From assembly GCA_003194525.1 (NCBI GenBank), contig NBIV01000241.1:1-64000 (forward strand): a stretch of 64,000 bases of DNA, given 5' to 3'. Shown piece after piece: positions 10,512 through 19,820 of the stretch; position 1 is the first letter of the stretch, and each line of letters starts with the position of its first letter. A program made the position numbers and the translations under genes. This stretch comes from Gracilariopsis chorda. Taxonomy: Eukaryota; Rhodophyta; Florideophyceae; Gracilariales; Gracilariaceae. The notes under the pieces were generated by a model that saw only the letters and a list, made by a program, of their open reading frames with translations, searched no databases and was not told where the DNA came from.

Positions 10512-11603
10512 ATGCCGACTACGCGAGGAAAAGCGAAAAGCATGGGCAGCTCCAGAGCTTCCAACCTTTCCACGCCTCCGCCCGCTCAACGCGATGCAAA
10601 CAGAGAGCTCCATGGTGGGGCGTCTGTCAATTTGTTTGTGCGAATCGGTAATAGCGATGAAAAGGTGAAGGTTGGCAAAGCACAATTGCGGGGTATGGAC
10701 GTAGCGGGTGGATCTGGGCCTGGAACAGGACTCTGCCGATCTCTGCATCGCCATCCGTTGTCGTCTTACCAGAAAGAGGGACAGGATTTGGTAGTGATAT
10801 GGAAGGCTAATATATCGTCACATGGAGATGAAAGGTATCCGTACGTATTTGGAGGTCCTGAGGAACCGCCCGCTACTCTGAAGGAGATGGTGTCTGCAGG
10901 GCTGTATGCGTGGGACACTGCAATGATGAGCAGTAGGGAGGACGTGGGAGAGGGGGGTGAGTCGGTTCCACCGCAGTCAGCAATAAATGTGAAGGCTGCG
11001 CAGCCAAGCACTAGTGCTAGTACTGCAACGACTCCTATGAAGCCAAAGAAGCCCCTGGCCACTCCGAAGACCCTTTCGAAGCAAAAGAACCCCCCCGCGA
11101 CCAAACAGAAGAAGCCGCTGGCGACTCCGAGGGTACCTGGTACACGTAGGAGGCTCGTTTCAACTGCCCCTGGGTCGCCGTCAAGCATTTTGACGAGTAG
11201 AGCACCAGTTAAAAGGATTGAGAGTGGTGAAGCGGCCTCAGGTCCTGCCGATATAGAACCCTTTCCAAGAGGAAGCTCAGGAACGAGAGGCCGTGGCCGT
11301 GGAAAGGGAGATGTGACACCGCGACCTGCTAGCAGAGGAGTTAGAAAACCGCAGGAAACTGAACGTGAAGAGGTGTCTGCTCCCCTCATTATTCCTGAGG
11401 CACAAGAGGAAGCGAAAGAGGTGGTAAGCGTGGAAGACTCTGATGATGACGTCATAGAGGTGCCGCGACAGTCCAATAAGGACCTCACCCCAGAGGAGAG
11501 GGTTTTGTATGATGAGGGGGATGTAGTTGGTTCAGGGGGCATTTTGGTTCATTGGCATACGTACCTTTGCGGCACAGCCAGCGAATGGCACGGATTTCTG
11601 TGA
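10512..11603 (+). CDS. Basic Ser/Pro/Lys-rich protein with SUMO-interacting motif
   Basis: Unrecognised protein of 363 residues from the ATG at 10512 (MPTTRGKAKSMGSS). An in-frame ATG at 10269 would add 81 residues that look non-coding. The first about 120 residues have a folded-domain look (VNLFVRIGNSDEKVKVGKAQ). The middle is low-complexity, with repeated KKPLATPK-type segments and an RGRGRGKGD patch, which suggests DNA or chromatin binding. Near the C-terminus is VVSVEDSDDDVIEVPR, in which an acidic run precedes VIEV, the pattern of a SUMO-interacting motif. The last residues overlap the next gene's start by 19 bp, so a frameshift or an unrecognised short intron joining them cannot be excluded. 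Probably nuclear; function unknown. Confidence 0.6.
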   Translation: MPTTRGKAKSMGSSRASNLSTPPPAQRDANRELHGGASVNLFVRIGNSDEKVKVGKAQLRGMDVAGGSGPGTGLCRSLHRHPLSSYQKEGQDLVVIWKANISSHGDERYPYVFGGPEEPPATLKEMVSAGLYAWDTAMMSSREDVGEGGESVPPQSAINVKAAQPSTSASTATTPMKPKKPLATPKTLSKQKNPPATKQKKPLATPRVPGTRRRLVSTAPGSPSSILTSRAPVKRIESGEAASGPADIEPFPRGSSGTRGRGRGKGDVTPRPASRGVRKPQETEREEVSAPLIIPEAQEEAKEVVSVEDSDDDVIEVPRQSNKDLTPEERVLYDEGDVVGSGGILVHWHTYLCGTASEWHGFL

Positions 11604-12181
11604 TTCGAAACAGACTACTTGGATTCACGATGGCAGGTCTTTTGCCGTTGAATGTTTGTATTTTTGTTGGCTATCACTTCTTGGAAGCGCCAATTTCGAT
11701 TGGAATGGAACTTAGGACTGGTGCTCTTGCATTTTTCACTGGTGGTTTCATGTTTGGGGGTAGGTCGTATGTGGTTGAACGGCTAACGATGTTTTTTGTG
11801 ACTAGGGACAGCATTAACAATGAGAGAGAGCTCCCATATGTGCAGAGAGGTAGTGTTGGGCTGATTTTGGATGTGTGCAGGACCGTATACGGTGGTTTGA
11901 ATAAGGTGCTTGGGTTTAGAGATGGTGTGGCTACTATGAGGCTCTATATCGGAAGGGTGTTCCCTGTTGTGTTTACCTACTTGATTTTCACGTTCCTGAG
12001 CGATACTTCTTTGCACAAGGTAAGGGGACTCGCGCCTGTAGTGGAGAATACTATCTTTTTCGTGCTGCTTCTTTTGGGTATGGCTGTGGATATGGACTTG
12101 GAGTACCATTTTCGAAGGTATGTTGCGAATCTAGGAGAGCACTGTAGGCCTTTTGGTTCTCGTTTTGAACCATTTCTTTAG
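11585..12181 (+). CDS. Multi-pass membrane protein, unrecognised
   Basis: A 198-residue ORF starting at the ATG at 11585 (MARISVIRNRLLGF). Four hydrophobic stretches are visible: LLPLNVCIFVGYHFL, TGALAFFTGGFMFGG, VFPVVFTYLIFTFLS and NTIFFVLLLLGMAV. Basic residues lie between them, and the C-terminal tail is hydrophilic. I do not recognise the family. It overlaps the end of the upstream SIM-protein ORF by 19 bp in another frame, so it may instead be a downstream exon of that gene. A membrane protein is unusual cargo for a DNA transposon. Confidence 0.5.
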   Translation: MARISVIRNRLLGFTMAGLLPLNVCIFVGYHFLEAPISIGMELRTGALAFFTGGFMFGGRSYVVERLTMFFVTRDSINNERELPYVQRGSVGLILDVCRTVYGGLNKVLGFRDGVATMRLYIGRVFPVVFTYLIFTFLSDTSLHKVRGLAPVVENTIFFVLLLLGMAVDMDLEYHFRRYVANLGEHCRPFGSRFEPFL

Positions 12182-12423
12182 ACACGTTCGTTATTCTACC
12201 TGTACATACCTAAGTTAGTGTGATAGAGTTGTAAACTGAAGGAAGTGTTAAACTAATGTCGTTCTAAATTTTTCGTTTCAGATTATTGGTGGGACACGAC
12301 TCGGTGGGAAATGGCGCGAAAACGGGGGAGTGAAAAAATGCGGTTGGATAAGTACCTGGGGAGTGCTCGCTTGGTGGTTGGGTTAGGAATGGGAGCGCCG
12401 TTGTGGTGGGGCGTGTAGTAGCC

Positions 12424-13182
12424 ATGTCTAGCGAAGACGTGAATGATGAGGAGCTACTGGCGTTGTTGGATAAAGCGGAGAAGAGGGAGGTCCCCGAGAC
12501 GCCTCCAAGGACGAAGAAGGAGGAGGAAGGGAAGGGTGATGGTGAAGAGGGCAAGGGAAGGAACGTTGTTGGGTTCGGGGAGCTTGGGGTTGGGACGATG
12601 ATGGGAGGGGATGGGGGGGAGGGAAGTGAGGGCGAGGGAAGTCGAGGAGGACGGGGAGGAGGAGGAGGTGGGGCGGGGCGAATGAGTCGGTTTTACCGCG
12701 ATGTGAAGAAACTGGTGAGGAGCGTGGGCGGAGGGCTTAAGGAGCGTTTGGATGAGTGTATCGAGGAGGTTGTGGTGGAGATGGGGGGGATGGTGCTGAG
12801 TTCTTCAGAGGAAGGGGTGCCTATGGGTGCTGTGGCTGAGCTGCGTAGGAGGGCAAGGGAGGCTGGGGTGTGGGCGGAAATGCATGTCGATGGGGTTGTG
12901 GCGTGTGTGGGTGAGGAGCTGAGGAGACTGTGGAAGGAGAACGAGGAGATGCGTAGACTGGTTTTGGTGTTGGAGAAGCAACTTTTACTGGTTGGTAGGG
13001 CTGTGCATCTAATCGAGGAAATGCAGAAGAAGGTGTGTGATGCGGAAGGGAGAGCTGTTGTCGGGAAAGGCACTCCTGTTACTCCCGGTCGAGGGGCTGT
13101 AAGGAAGAGGTTGGAGGAGAAGGACGACGAAGGAATAGAAGGTGAGAGTCGGTTGAAGAGGAGGCGTGGAATGAGAGGATAA
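12424..13182 (+). CDS. Acidic-then-basic coiled-coil protein, unrecognised
   Basis: A 252-residue ORF from the ATG at 12424 (MSSEDVNDEELLALL). The upstream GTG in the same frame (12403) is an unlikely start. The N-terminal third is acidic and Gly-rich (GEEGKGR, then GGRGGGGGGAGR). It is followed by a helical region with a probable coiled coil (LRRLWKENEEMRRLVLVLEK) and a basic tail (RLKRRRGMRG) that could be a nuclear localisation signal. An acceptor-like pyrimidine tract with CAG (12264-12281, tttttcgtttcag) lies upstream, so an intron in the 5' leader is possible. Function unknown; it is the last gene before the H1 boundary. Confidence 0.5.
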   Translation: MSSEDVNDEELLALLDKAEKREVPETPPRTKKEEEGKGDGEEGKGRNVVGFGELGVGTMMGGDGGEGSEGEGSRGGRGGGGGGAGRMSRFYRDVKKLVRSVGGGLKERLDECIEEVVVEMGGMVLSSSEEGVPMGAVAELRRRAREAGVWAEMHVDGVVACVGEELRRLWKENEEMRRLVLVLEKQLLLVGRAVHLIEEMQKKVCDAEGRAVVGKGTPVTPGRGAVRKRLEEKDDEGIEGESRLKRRRGMRG

Positions 13183-13635
13183 GGAGAAGAAGGATGGTAA
13201 GGATGGTAAGGGAGGTTTTATGTTTGGTGTTCAAGAGTGTGGGTGCCACCCAGTGAGGCTGAGAGAACAGTTGGGCTCCAAACTTTGACAATTTGAAGTT
13301 TGAAATCCACGAGATGGAAATATGTAAGTTAATTTGGGTTGCATGGGGGTGGGGCCGCTGGCCGCTACGCGGCCAGCGCCATTTCGAGCCCTCTAACTAG
13401 CGTTTAGTGAGCAAAGAACTTGCTCTAAACTTGAAACTAGCGAAGTGCGGTACTAGGGACGGATGACAATAGAAAATATGAAAGAGTGATTTCCGAAAAA
13501 TTTTTTTTTTTGCTTGCCAACCACCACGAACTAGCAGAATCTAGCGTTTTCGTAGTTTTTTTGAGTGATTGCCTAACAAACTTGCGATCTAGCACCCTTA
13601 TCTAGCATTCCGAGAACACCGACGGAATGGGGGAT
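13183..13635. other. Non-coding end region with hairpin and CTAGC cluster
   Basis: No gene. It contains a GC-rich hairpin at 13356-13378 (10-bp arms cgctggccgc / gcggccagcg, loop tac). Six copies of CTAGC follow, at 13397, 13437, 13531, 13541, 13589 and 13602, three of them extended to CTAGCG. A small hairpin, cattccg/cggaatg, sits near 13606-13627. Clustered short motifs near an end resemble transposase-binding subterminal repeats of CACTA-like elements; that role is an inference. Confidence 0.5.
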
Positions 13636-14042
13636 TTCGAAGTCGGTCCCGCACTTGCGCATTGTTTGCGGCATTCGCAGTTGCCCCATCTCCAGCAACA
13701 GTAGCAGAAGCAGCCTTCACTACATCGTGCGTTTCTGTTACGGTTCCCTCTACCAATAAGGGTACTTGAGACTTGTCTTGGTAGAGGCCAGTCAGATCCA
13801 CGACGATAGTTCTCATCATGGTTGGCCCCCCTCAATGAGCATATTCAGGAAGAGGGCCAGCATCTGAATGGCACGCACTTTCTCTAGCACTTTAGGTTTC
13901 TTCGTATCCACGTATGACTACTCCTTGTTCCGCTGCTTGTATGATATGCACGGCAGTGTACGCATTTTGTTTTCGTTTTTTTTTTGTTTTTGTTTTGTTG
14001 TTGTTGTTGTTTTTTGTTGTTGTTGTTGTTTTTTGTTGTTGT

Positions 14043-14088
<46 letters not shown>

Positions 14089-14089
14089 A

Positions 14090-14135
<46 letters not shown>

Positions 14136-17060
14136 CTACCAAGCATGGATTGGTACAGCTCACACACTAGGTCTGGCTTGGGCTGGATCAAATCGTACAA
14201 CTTGGACACGATATCTCGTACGTTGATGTCTTGAATGAATGCACGCAGGTTAAGCACGCACAAAGTGAGATGTATCCAAGAACCGCGGACTGGTATCCTA
14301 CAGAAATCTGTAGCGCGTGTTGTTCTAGTTCTTCGTGTGGAGAGAGAGAGCTGTGTTGCCCTCACGTCTGAGAAAGGAGGGTCGCCCTCCCGCCACATGT
14401 GACATGTACATGAACGCTTGCGTCGTCACGAAGAGCATTGTCAAGTTGAGCACAGATGGCTGTGAAAAGATCCCAATCTATAAAGACTGCGAACCAACTC
14501 ACTCCTTTGAGTTCTGCGGAAAGTGACGCCCCATCCTGACATTCTTCTCACTCTACAGCACACACCGGGGGTCTCTTTTCTAATCAAAACACAACTGCAA
14601 TACTTGCAGCTATGAATTTTCAATGTCCAGTCTGGGTACAGGCAGGAAGAGGGCGTGTGTGAGTGAGGTTCGCATCTTCCGCGTTGCCTTTGACCTGCAG
14701 TGAGAAGCGTCTCAAACTCACGCACGCTTGTACGGATGGCCTGACCATTCCTCGTCTGAGCTGCCACGGGATCCCACATATATTACACGCGATAGAGTCC
14801 TCGATCAGGACTCCCAGCAGACTGCATGACCGTCGTTTCAAGCTGCTGCTGTGGCGGTTGTAAGAGCGCAGGAGTGATCTAATCTTCTTCAATATCCATA
14901 AGAACAGGCATCTGCTATTTTTACTGTTCAGCTTGTAGCAGCGCAGGCTATGTGACAGGTGTGAGGCAGCAGGAATGATCTCATTCTCTTCCCCTCCCAT
15001 CGGGACGGGCATCTCTTCTTCCTCCTCTCCAGCTTGTGGCAGAGCAGGCTGCTGTGGCGGCGATATCTTTGAAGAAGCAGGAGCTATCTCATCCCCTTCC
15101 ACTTTCAACGCAACTGGCTGTGGAGCAATTGAATCCGTGGTGTCGGGAATGGCTTCATACAGGTACACTATAGTACCTCGCAAGGTGACGTGGATATGGC
15201 TACGAGGCACACCCCATTTTGGGTTGTTTTGGAACCGGAAGTAATGGTAACCATCACAGGTGAATTGAATGTCTGGCCTGGGTACAAGTGGTATACTGGG
15301 TACGCTGGACACCTAATAGGTGAATGCGGCTGGCACGGCCGTGCGAGGGCACCCTGACAGCGCGCTAGCAACGTGCATGGACCACGCAAAGTGTACACAT
15401 ATGCTTAGATAGCTATTACACTTTACAGTGGTAGAACCTACTAAAGGCAGGTTGAGCTCCACTCACCTCCCCGACAGAAAAGGGTAACTGAGTCGTGTCT
15501 TCTTCCTGAAGGCCGGGCTATAGTCGTAACCATTGGCGTAGGTTTACAACTCCTCGCGGAGGGTAACCACGTTAGACTCTAGTGCGTGTACCCCTCATGG
15601 TCAACTAGGAAGCACTTTATCGTTCGTCACCTTCTTTTCAGGGACCAGCGTCGTCCCGAGACTCCGATCGGTTTCCGTTCGTGTATAGGATATTTCTTTG
15701 GCAAATATTATCGCTGTTAGTACGCCTACGGACCTGGTCCCGCTTGTCACACGGTCCTTGGCATCGCTCCGGGTTTTGTGTCCCGAGTACGCTCACCGTC
15801 CTACGGTGCCGCTTGCCGTTGTCTTTTGCCCCTTTCCTCTCAGGTTCGCCGCCAATATCATTGATCATATCATCCCTTCTTCCCCACCTCTGTAGGTATA
15901 TCCAGCAACCGTCTCCAGTCTTACACCCGGCGTACCTAGCACTGAGCATGGACAGAGGGCTCTTTCCGCTGCAGTTCACCTCTCAAGGGGGCGGACTCCG
16001 GACAGCCGGTGGACATCACCCATCGCAGGGTTTTGCTCCACACCGGCATGTGTTCTGCAGGCATCGGTGGGACAGAGAGAGGCATCGGAGGCAGAGGAAT
16101 GTGACTCGGAAGGCCTTTCACAAACTCCAGAAGTCCAATTGTTGGGCACTAAGTTGGTAGAACGGTGGCAACAGACCTACTGGGTCCAGCGTCCTTTGTG
16201 CTATCTGCGGCTGCAACCGACGTACGTGCTAGATTTATTTCGTCTTCTTCTACCGTGGGAACATTGAGTCCATGAACGTGCTCTCCGATCTCATTCACCC
16301 CACCTCATATAGGGCCGGAGGAGCTGGTACTCGTCGAGTTCTTCCATCTCCTGACGTGCTCCACTACTATCAAGGCGACGACCCCCAGCGTTTTGTATTG
16401 CACAGCCTGTGTTCAAGCCATCCCCTCCAGAATTGTCTCAGGCACCTTCTGAGTTTGATCAAAGTCCATCAAAGCCCATACGTGAACCCCCTCGCGTCTT
16501 TTTTATCTACGAAAAGTAGGAAGCAATAATTCTATTTTTCTAAACCCCTAAAAACATCGCTGGAGTCCCAGAGTAATAATCCAAAATTGAAAACGTTGTA
16601 GATGAAAAACTGGCTGCAGTTTGTTGCTTTGCACCCATTGGGCCCAGTTGTATGACCAATTAAAAAAATTGCTGCAATACTTATAATAACCCGATGAGGT
16701 CGTGCGCAGCACAGAGACTCTGGACATACTCCTGCTGGATTATGACGGGCAAAGTGTGCCAAGCCGTTTTTCAAGCCATTTGATGTTTAATCTGCGTCTA
16801 TTTGAAAGGATTGGTCTGCTTTTACTCACACATCGAGGTGTGGCGTCCGGCTGCAAGAGGTACGATACGGCGGCAGCCCCGTACCCTTCACAGCAAGCTG
16901 GTATTAGGTCCGAGAGGTCCTCAGACGTCCTGGATCGCCGTAAAAAGACCATTTTACCACAGAGGAGCACCTGACCTTTCCTAGATCCGTGGTACTCAGA
17001 GGGTTACTCTTGTCGGTGTAGAGCAATTCGAACGCGCATACCCTCTGGGTGAGGTGGATT
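13636..17060 (-). pseudogene. Decayed Helitron-like element copy H1
   Basis: Degenerate, inverted relative of the element at 33130-50270 (H2). Shared segments include a 5' leader (16500-17050, matching 33140-33560 reversed), a VPTVEEDEINLARTS block like VPAVEEDEVTSAPT in H2, a zinc-knuckle-like remnant before CLYPDW (near 14640), and FIQDINVRDIVSKLYDLIQP (near 14160-14250), present in H2 as FIQDINVRDVVTKLYDVIQP. It ends in AEATANVANNAQV-like sequence and is cut off at about 13636. Residues near 15230-15280 (CDGYHYFRFQNNPKWG) vaguely recall a FLYWCH finger. Numerous stops and frame changes mark it as dead. The Rep and helicase parts known from H2 are missing here, presumably removed by the unit ending at 13635. 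Confidence 0.6.
13978..14135 (-). repeat. GTT/CTG-type repeat encoding poly-Gln in H1
   Basis: GTT repeats (about 13978-14045) pass into GTTGCT repeats (14046-14135). On the - strand they read as a long glutamine tract directly after the KPDLVCELYQ segment of H1. The corresponding place in H2 (near 35040) has only a few Asn codons, so the tract expanded in H1. Confidence 0.9.
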
Positions 17061-17526
17061 ATGAATGATTCAATAACGACGTGGTATTGATTCAAATCAG
17101 GTATGAGTGGACCCTCTGAAATATTATATGAAATTACTTATGAATTTTAAGTAGTATTTTTGGAACCTTCGTGGGTGATATCTGTGGTATCTGGAACAGA
17201 TGGATGCGTGGCAAGCGTACGGATATTATTCATGGTTGGCGTGATTCAAACGTGTCGTGTTGTGCCGTGGCTGGCAGTGCCGCCAAGTGACACAAGTGTG
17301 TGGAACACAATTGTGGCACAGTACAATAGTAGTATTCATAGATTATTGTGACCCAATAGTACTTAAGGGAAGACAGCCTTGCCGTATTGAAGTGCAACGC
17401 TCCTAGCGGTATCAGCACGTCGTGCGCTCATATCCCGCTCTGGCGATGCTCACCACTTTGCCGTGAAGTATGAGTGTCACACCGGTAATCTGTTTCCGTT
17501 GGAAGGGCCCCAATTTGGTTGACAAG
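17061..17526. other. No gene seen
   Basis: Sequence between the H1 remnant and the probable E1 LTR. No coding frame, repeat or RNA gene was recognised. Confidence 0.4.
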
Positions 17527-18167
17527 TGTAGTGCACAGCATTGCTGGCTTTTGCCACACGTGTGTAGTGTTTCGCACCCCCGTAGGGACATTATTAGTTA
17601 TTATTAGTTAATTACTACTGTACTGTCAGGGCGCGGACCACCACTACTTATGTGTGTGAGCTCCGGCTGCCCGGGTCAAAGTAAACGCAACAAGCGAGTG
17701 TCTGGCTCTAACTCAGGTTCCCTGGTGAGTGTCCACCTCCGTCTGGAGAGACGTCATCCTGTGAAGGCCTAGTTACCCACCTCGTGGAGCTCAGCACATT
17801 CTTACCACTATTGTGTTTGTTTTTGTGCACGCTTTTACAGCGATTGTTATTCCTTGCGCCGTATACAGGTGTTGCTTCACTAGCAACTACCGGTGATTAC
17901 CGTTGCTGTTTTCGCCACCGCCCCCCTCGTGTGGACACCGTGCCGCTCTTGCGCGTCGCCCACCACTCGTGTGTCGCTGCAATTTCCGCTTTCCCACTCC
18001 GTGGTCTGTCTTTGTCTCTACACCTGTACGCCAGTCGTGACGGTGAGTCCCGGTCTTACACCCGGCTCCGTGTACTCACCACAGGTGGTTCTGTCGCTGC
18101 GCTACCCTGCTGAGGAGGACGTCGAACACCCTCGTGTGTCTGTCCCATCTTGGGGTATTGCACCACA
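17527..18167 (+). repeat. Probable 5' LTR of old Ty3/gypsy element E1
   Basis: Begins TGTAGTGCAC and ends GGTATTGCACCACA. Read in element orientation, the E3 LTR starts TGTAGTGCAAT and ends ATTGCACCACA, so both ends match the family. The start is less certain than the end. No primer-binding TGG lies directly downstream, which fits the age of the copy. Confidence 0.5.
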
Positions 18168-18184
18168 CGTATCACCCTGAAGTG

Positions 18185-18239
18185 AAGTCAAGCTGTGACT
18201 TGGTTCTGAGTTTATCAGAGCCAAGTCACAGCTTGACTT
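18185..18239. repeat. 25-bp inverted repeat (hairpin) in E1 leader
   Basis: Arms 18185-18209 and 18215-18239 match at 24 of 25 positions (the arm begins aagtcaagctgtgacttgg), with a 5-nt loop gttta. It lies 18 bp after the E1 LTR end, in the untranslated leader. Confidence 0.9.
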
Positions 18240-18942
18240 GGGTGAAGTGACCTACTCATGCTGGGGTTTCACCGCGTTCGTTATAGTTATACTCACCACC
18301 AAAGTATCACCAAGGACCACTGATGTGTCTTACCCCGTGGGTTCGCGCAGTGTTCACTGTTTTTACCGTTTTGGTTACTATATATAGTGGGAACAGATAG
18401 CCGTTCGACTGAGTATTGAGTTATGCTGTACTGGCTGAACAAGCAATACCCCCCAACATTGGCTCTCTTTCGTCTATCCGCACGAGCTTTCTGGTTATAC
18501 CATCCCTTTTTGTTTCTCCCCTTTTCCCTTTTCCGTTTCTGGATTCTCCGTGGACCGGAACACCGCTCAAACGGACCTGTGCACTACGTTGACCAGCTGG
18601 TAACCCGATTCTCGGTATCACCTCAGTCGTTATAGCCGGAAGCCACCTCGTTTTCACACCCAAACACCGTGTGGTACGGAGGGCCCTGCCCCTGCGCCTA
18701 CCTCACAAGAAAGCAAGGCAGCGAACACCTTGGGAGGATTTCCCGCATAGAGATATTGCTCTACAAGCAGTCTCCCGATCAACAATAGGTTCAACTGTAA
18801 TTGGTTTTATCACTTTGTGCATTTCTGTGTGGTTCCAGTTCTTTGGAAGAATCTATCAAGATCTTTGTGTTGCCTCAATTCTTTGGAAACCTCTGATTCG
18901 AGTTCATAGAAGTTCCGAACAATCTGTTGACTAGCATGCAGT
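18240..18942. other. E1 leader, no gene
   Basis: Untranslated leader of E1 between the hairpin and the gag remnant. A TATA-like tatatata occurs at about 18379. No convincing ORF. Confidence 0.4.
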
Positions 18943-19797
18943 ATGCCGCCACCAGCCCCGAATTCTAGGACTGCTTCTACCGATGCAGTTGGTATACACC
19001 CGCATGGTGTACCGAGCACGCGGATATCCGGTCCGGAACGATTGGAAAACAATGAAGTTGGTCGTAACGGCAAAAGAACGCCCTCAGTTGCGTCTGCTCC
19101 ACAGGCTATAACCCAGCCGGTACCACCCCCAGTGGTCGAAACCCCGTGTGCAGCTTACGCTCGTATGGACTCAGCTGTCTTTACTTGACTGGACTCGATG
19201 ATCCACATCTCTAAGGTGGATCATGTGCACTATCTCCAAGAGGTAAACGTACTTCGTCAAAAGTTGCAATTGCCCAAGTTCGGGATGTCTTGGGAGATAT
19301 CCGACTCTTACTTCTAGATCTGAACTCCATTTTGGAATGTATGGCTCCCCAGGTACCTTTGTTAAGGACTACAATAAGTTTGTCAATGACGAACAGGTGG
19401 CCTTCGAACGTTTGCGTATTCGTTTGGATACACTGGAAGCGACCATCCGTATGGATACAGGAGTCCGCGGAAGCGGAGAACGAGGCCTTCTCTATCGATT
19501 CAATTCGCTGCTCGAACAAACGACAGGCTTGATAGCCATCGTCTATGCGAAAAAGCGGCACCGGATATCTGTCGTAGATATTACCAACTTGGTCATATCA
19601 CCCAGAAATGTGACTTGAAATTGCGGGAGGTGCCCAAGGTTATCGTGAATTCCAAAACCCTAACGCCAGCTGATCGAGCCCGAGTGCCAGGTACTTCATA
19701 TGACGAGGTGAAAGCATTATTCGCTAACGCCGCACTGGCACGAACGGATATTCCTGTGGCTAAACCAAGCCCTGATCAACCGGTGGACGCAGTCTGA
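18943..19797 (+). pseudogene. E1 gag remnant
   Basis: Related to the E3 gag: PPPVVETPCAA (near 19125) matches PPPVVETPSAA in E3, and a zinc-knuckle-like CRRYYQLGHITQKC (near 19575-19615) matches the E3 CYICYLEGHTASQC. It carries stops and frame changes throughout. The segment coding for the capsid-like domain, about 400 residues in E3, is missing, so the gene was shortened by an internal deletion. Confidence 0.7.
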
Positions 19798-19820
19798 CGC
19801 TCGAATGTGATTAAATCTGG

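Larger units (their letters stand above)
1..13635. mobile_element. Putative large DNA transposon with methyltransferase-SET cargo
   Basis: A cluster of six genes in divergent and convergent arrangement: a Plavaka-like transposase, a coiled-coil protein, a DNA methyltransferase-SET fusion, a SIM-bearing protein, a membrane protein and a coiled-coil protein. The right boundary is set at about 13635 because homology between the two Helitron-like copies (H1 and H2) stops abruptly there, as expected if this unit inserted into, or truncated, H1. The left boundary is not seen. No terminal inverted repeats or target duplication could be identified, so unity of the cluster is an inference from gene content and position. 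It could also be two adjoining elements, or a transposase beside unrelated genes. Confidence 0.4.

Noticed and set aside
11783-12109. 108-codon ORF on the - strand
   Set aside because: Antisense to the membrane protein; His/Gln/Ser-rich shadow without features.
13868-14234. Poly-Cys, poly-Leu and poly-Val ORFs on the + strand
   Set aside because: They are frames of the GTT/GTTGCT repeat; only the - strand poly-Gln reading joins a family sequence.
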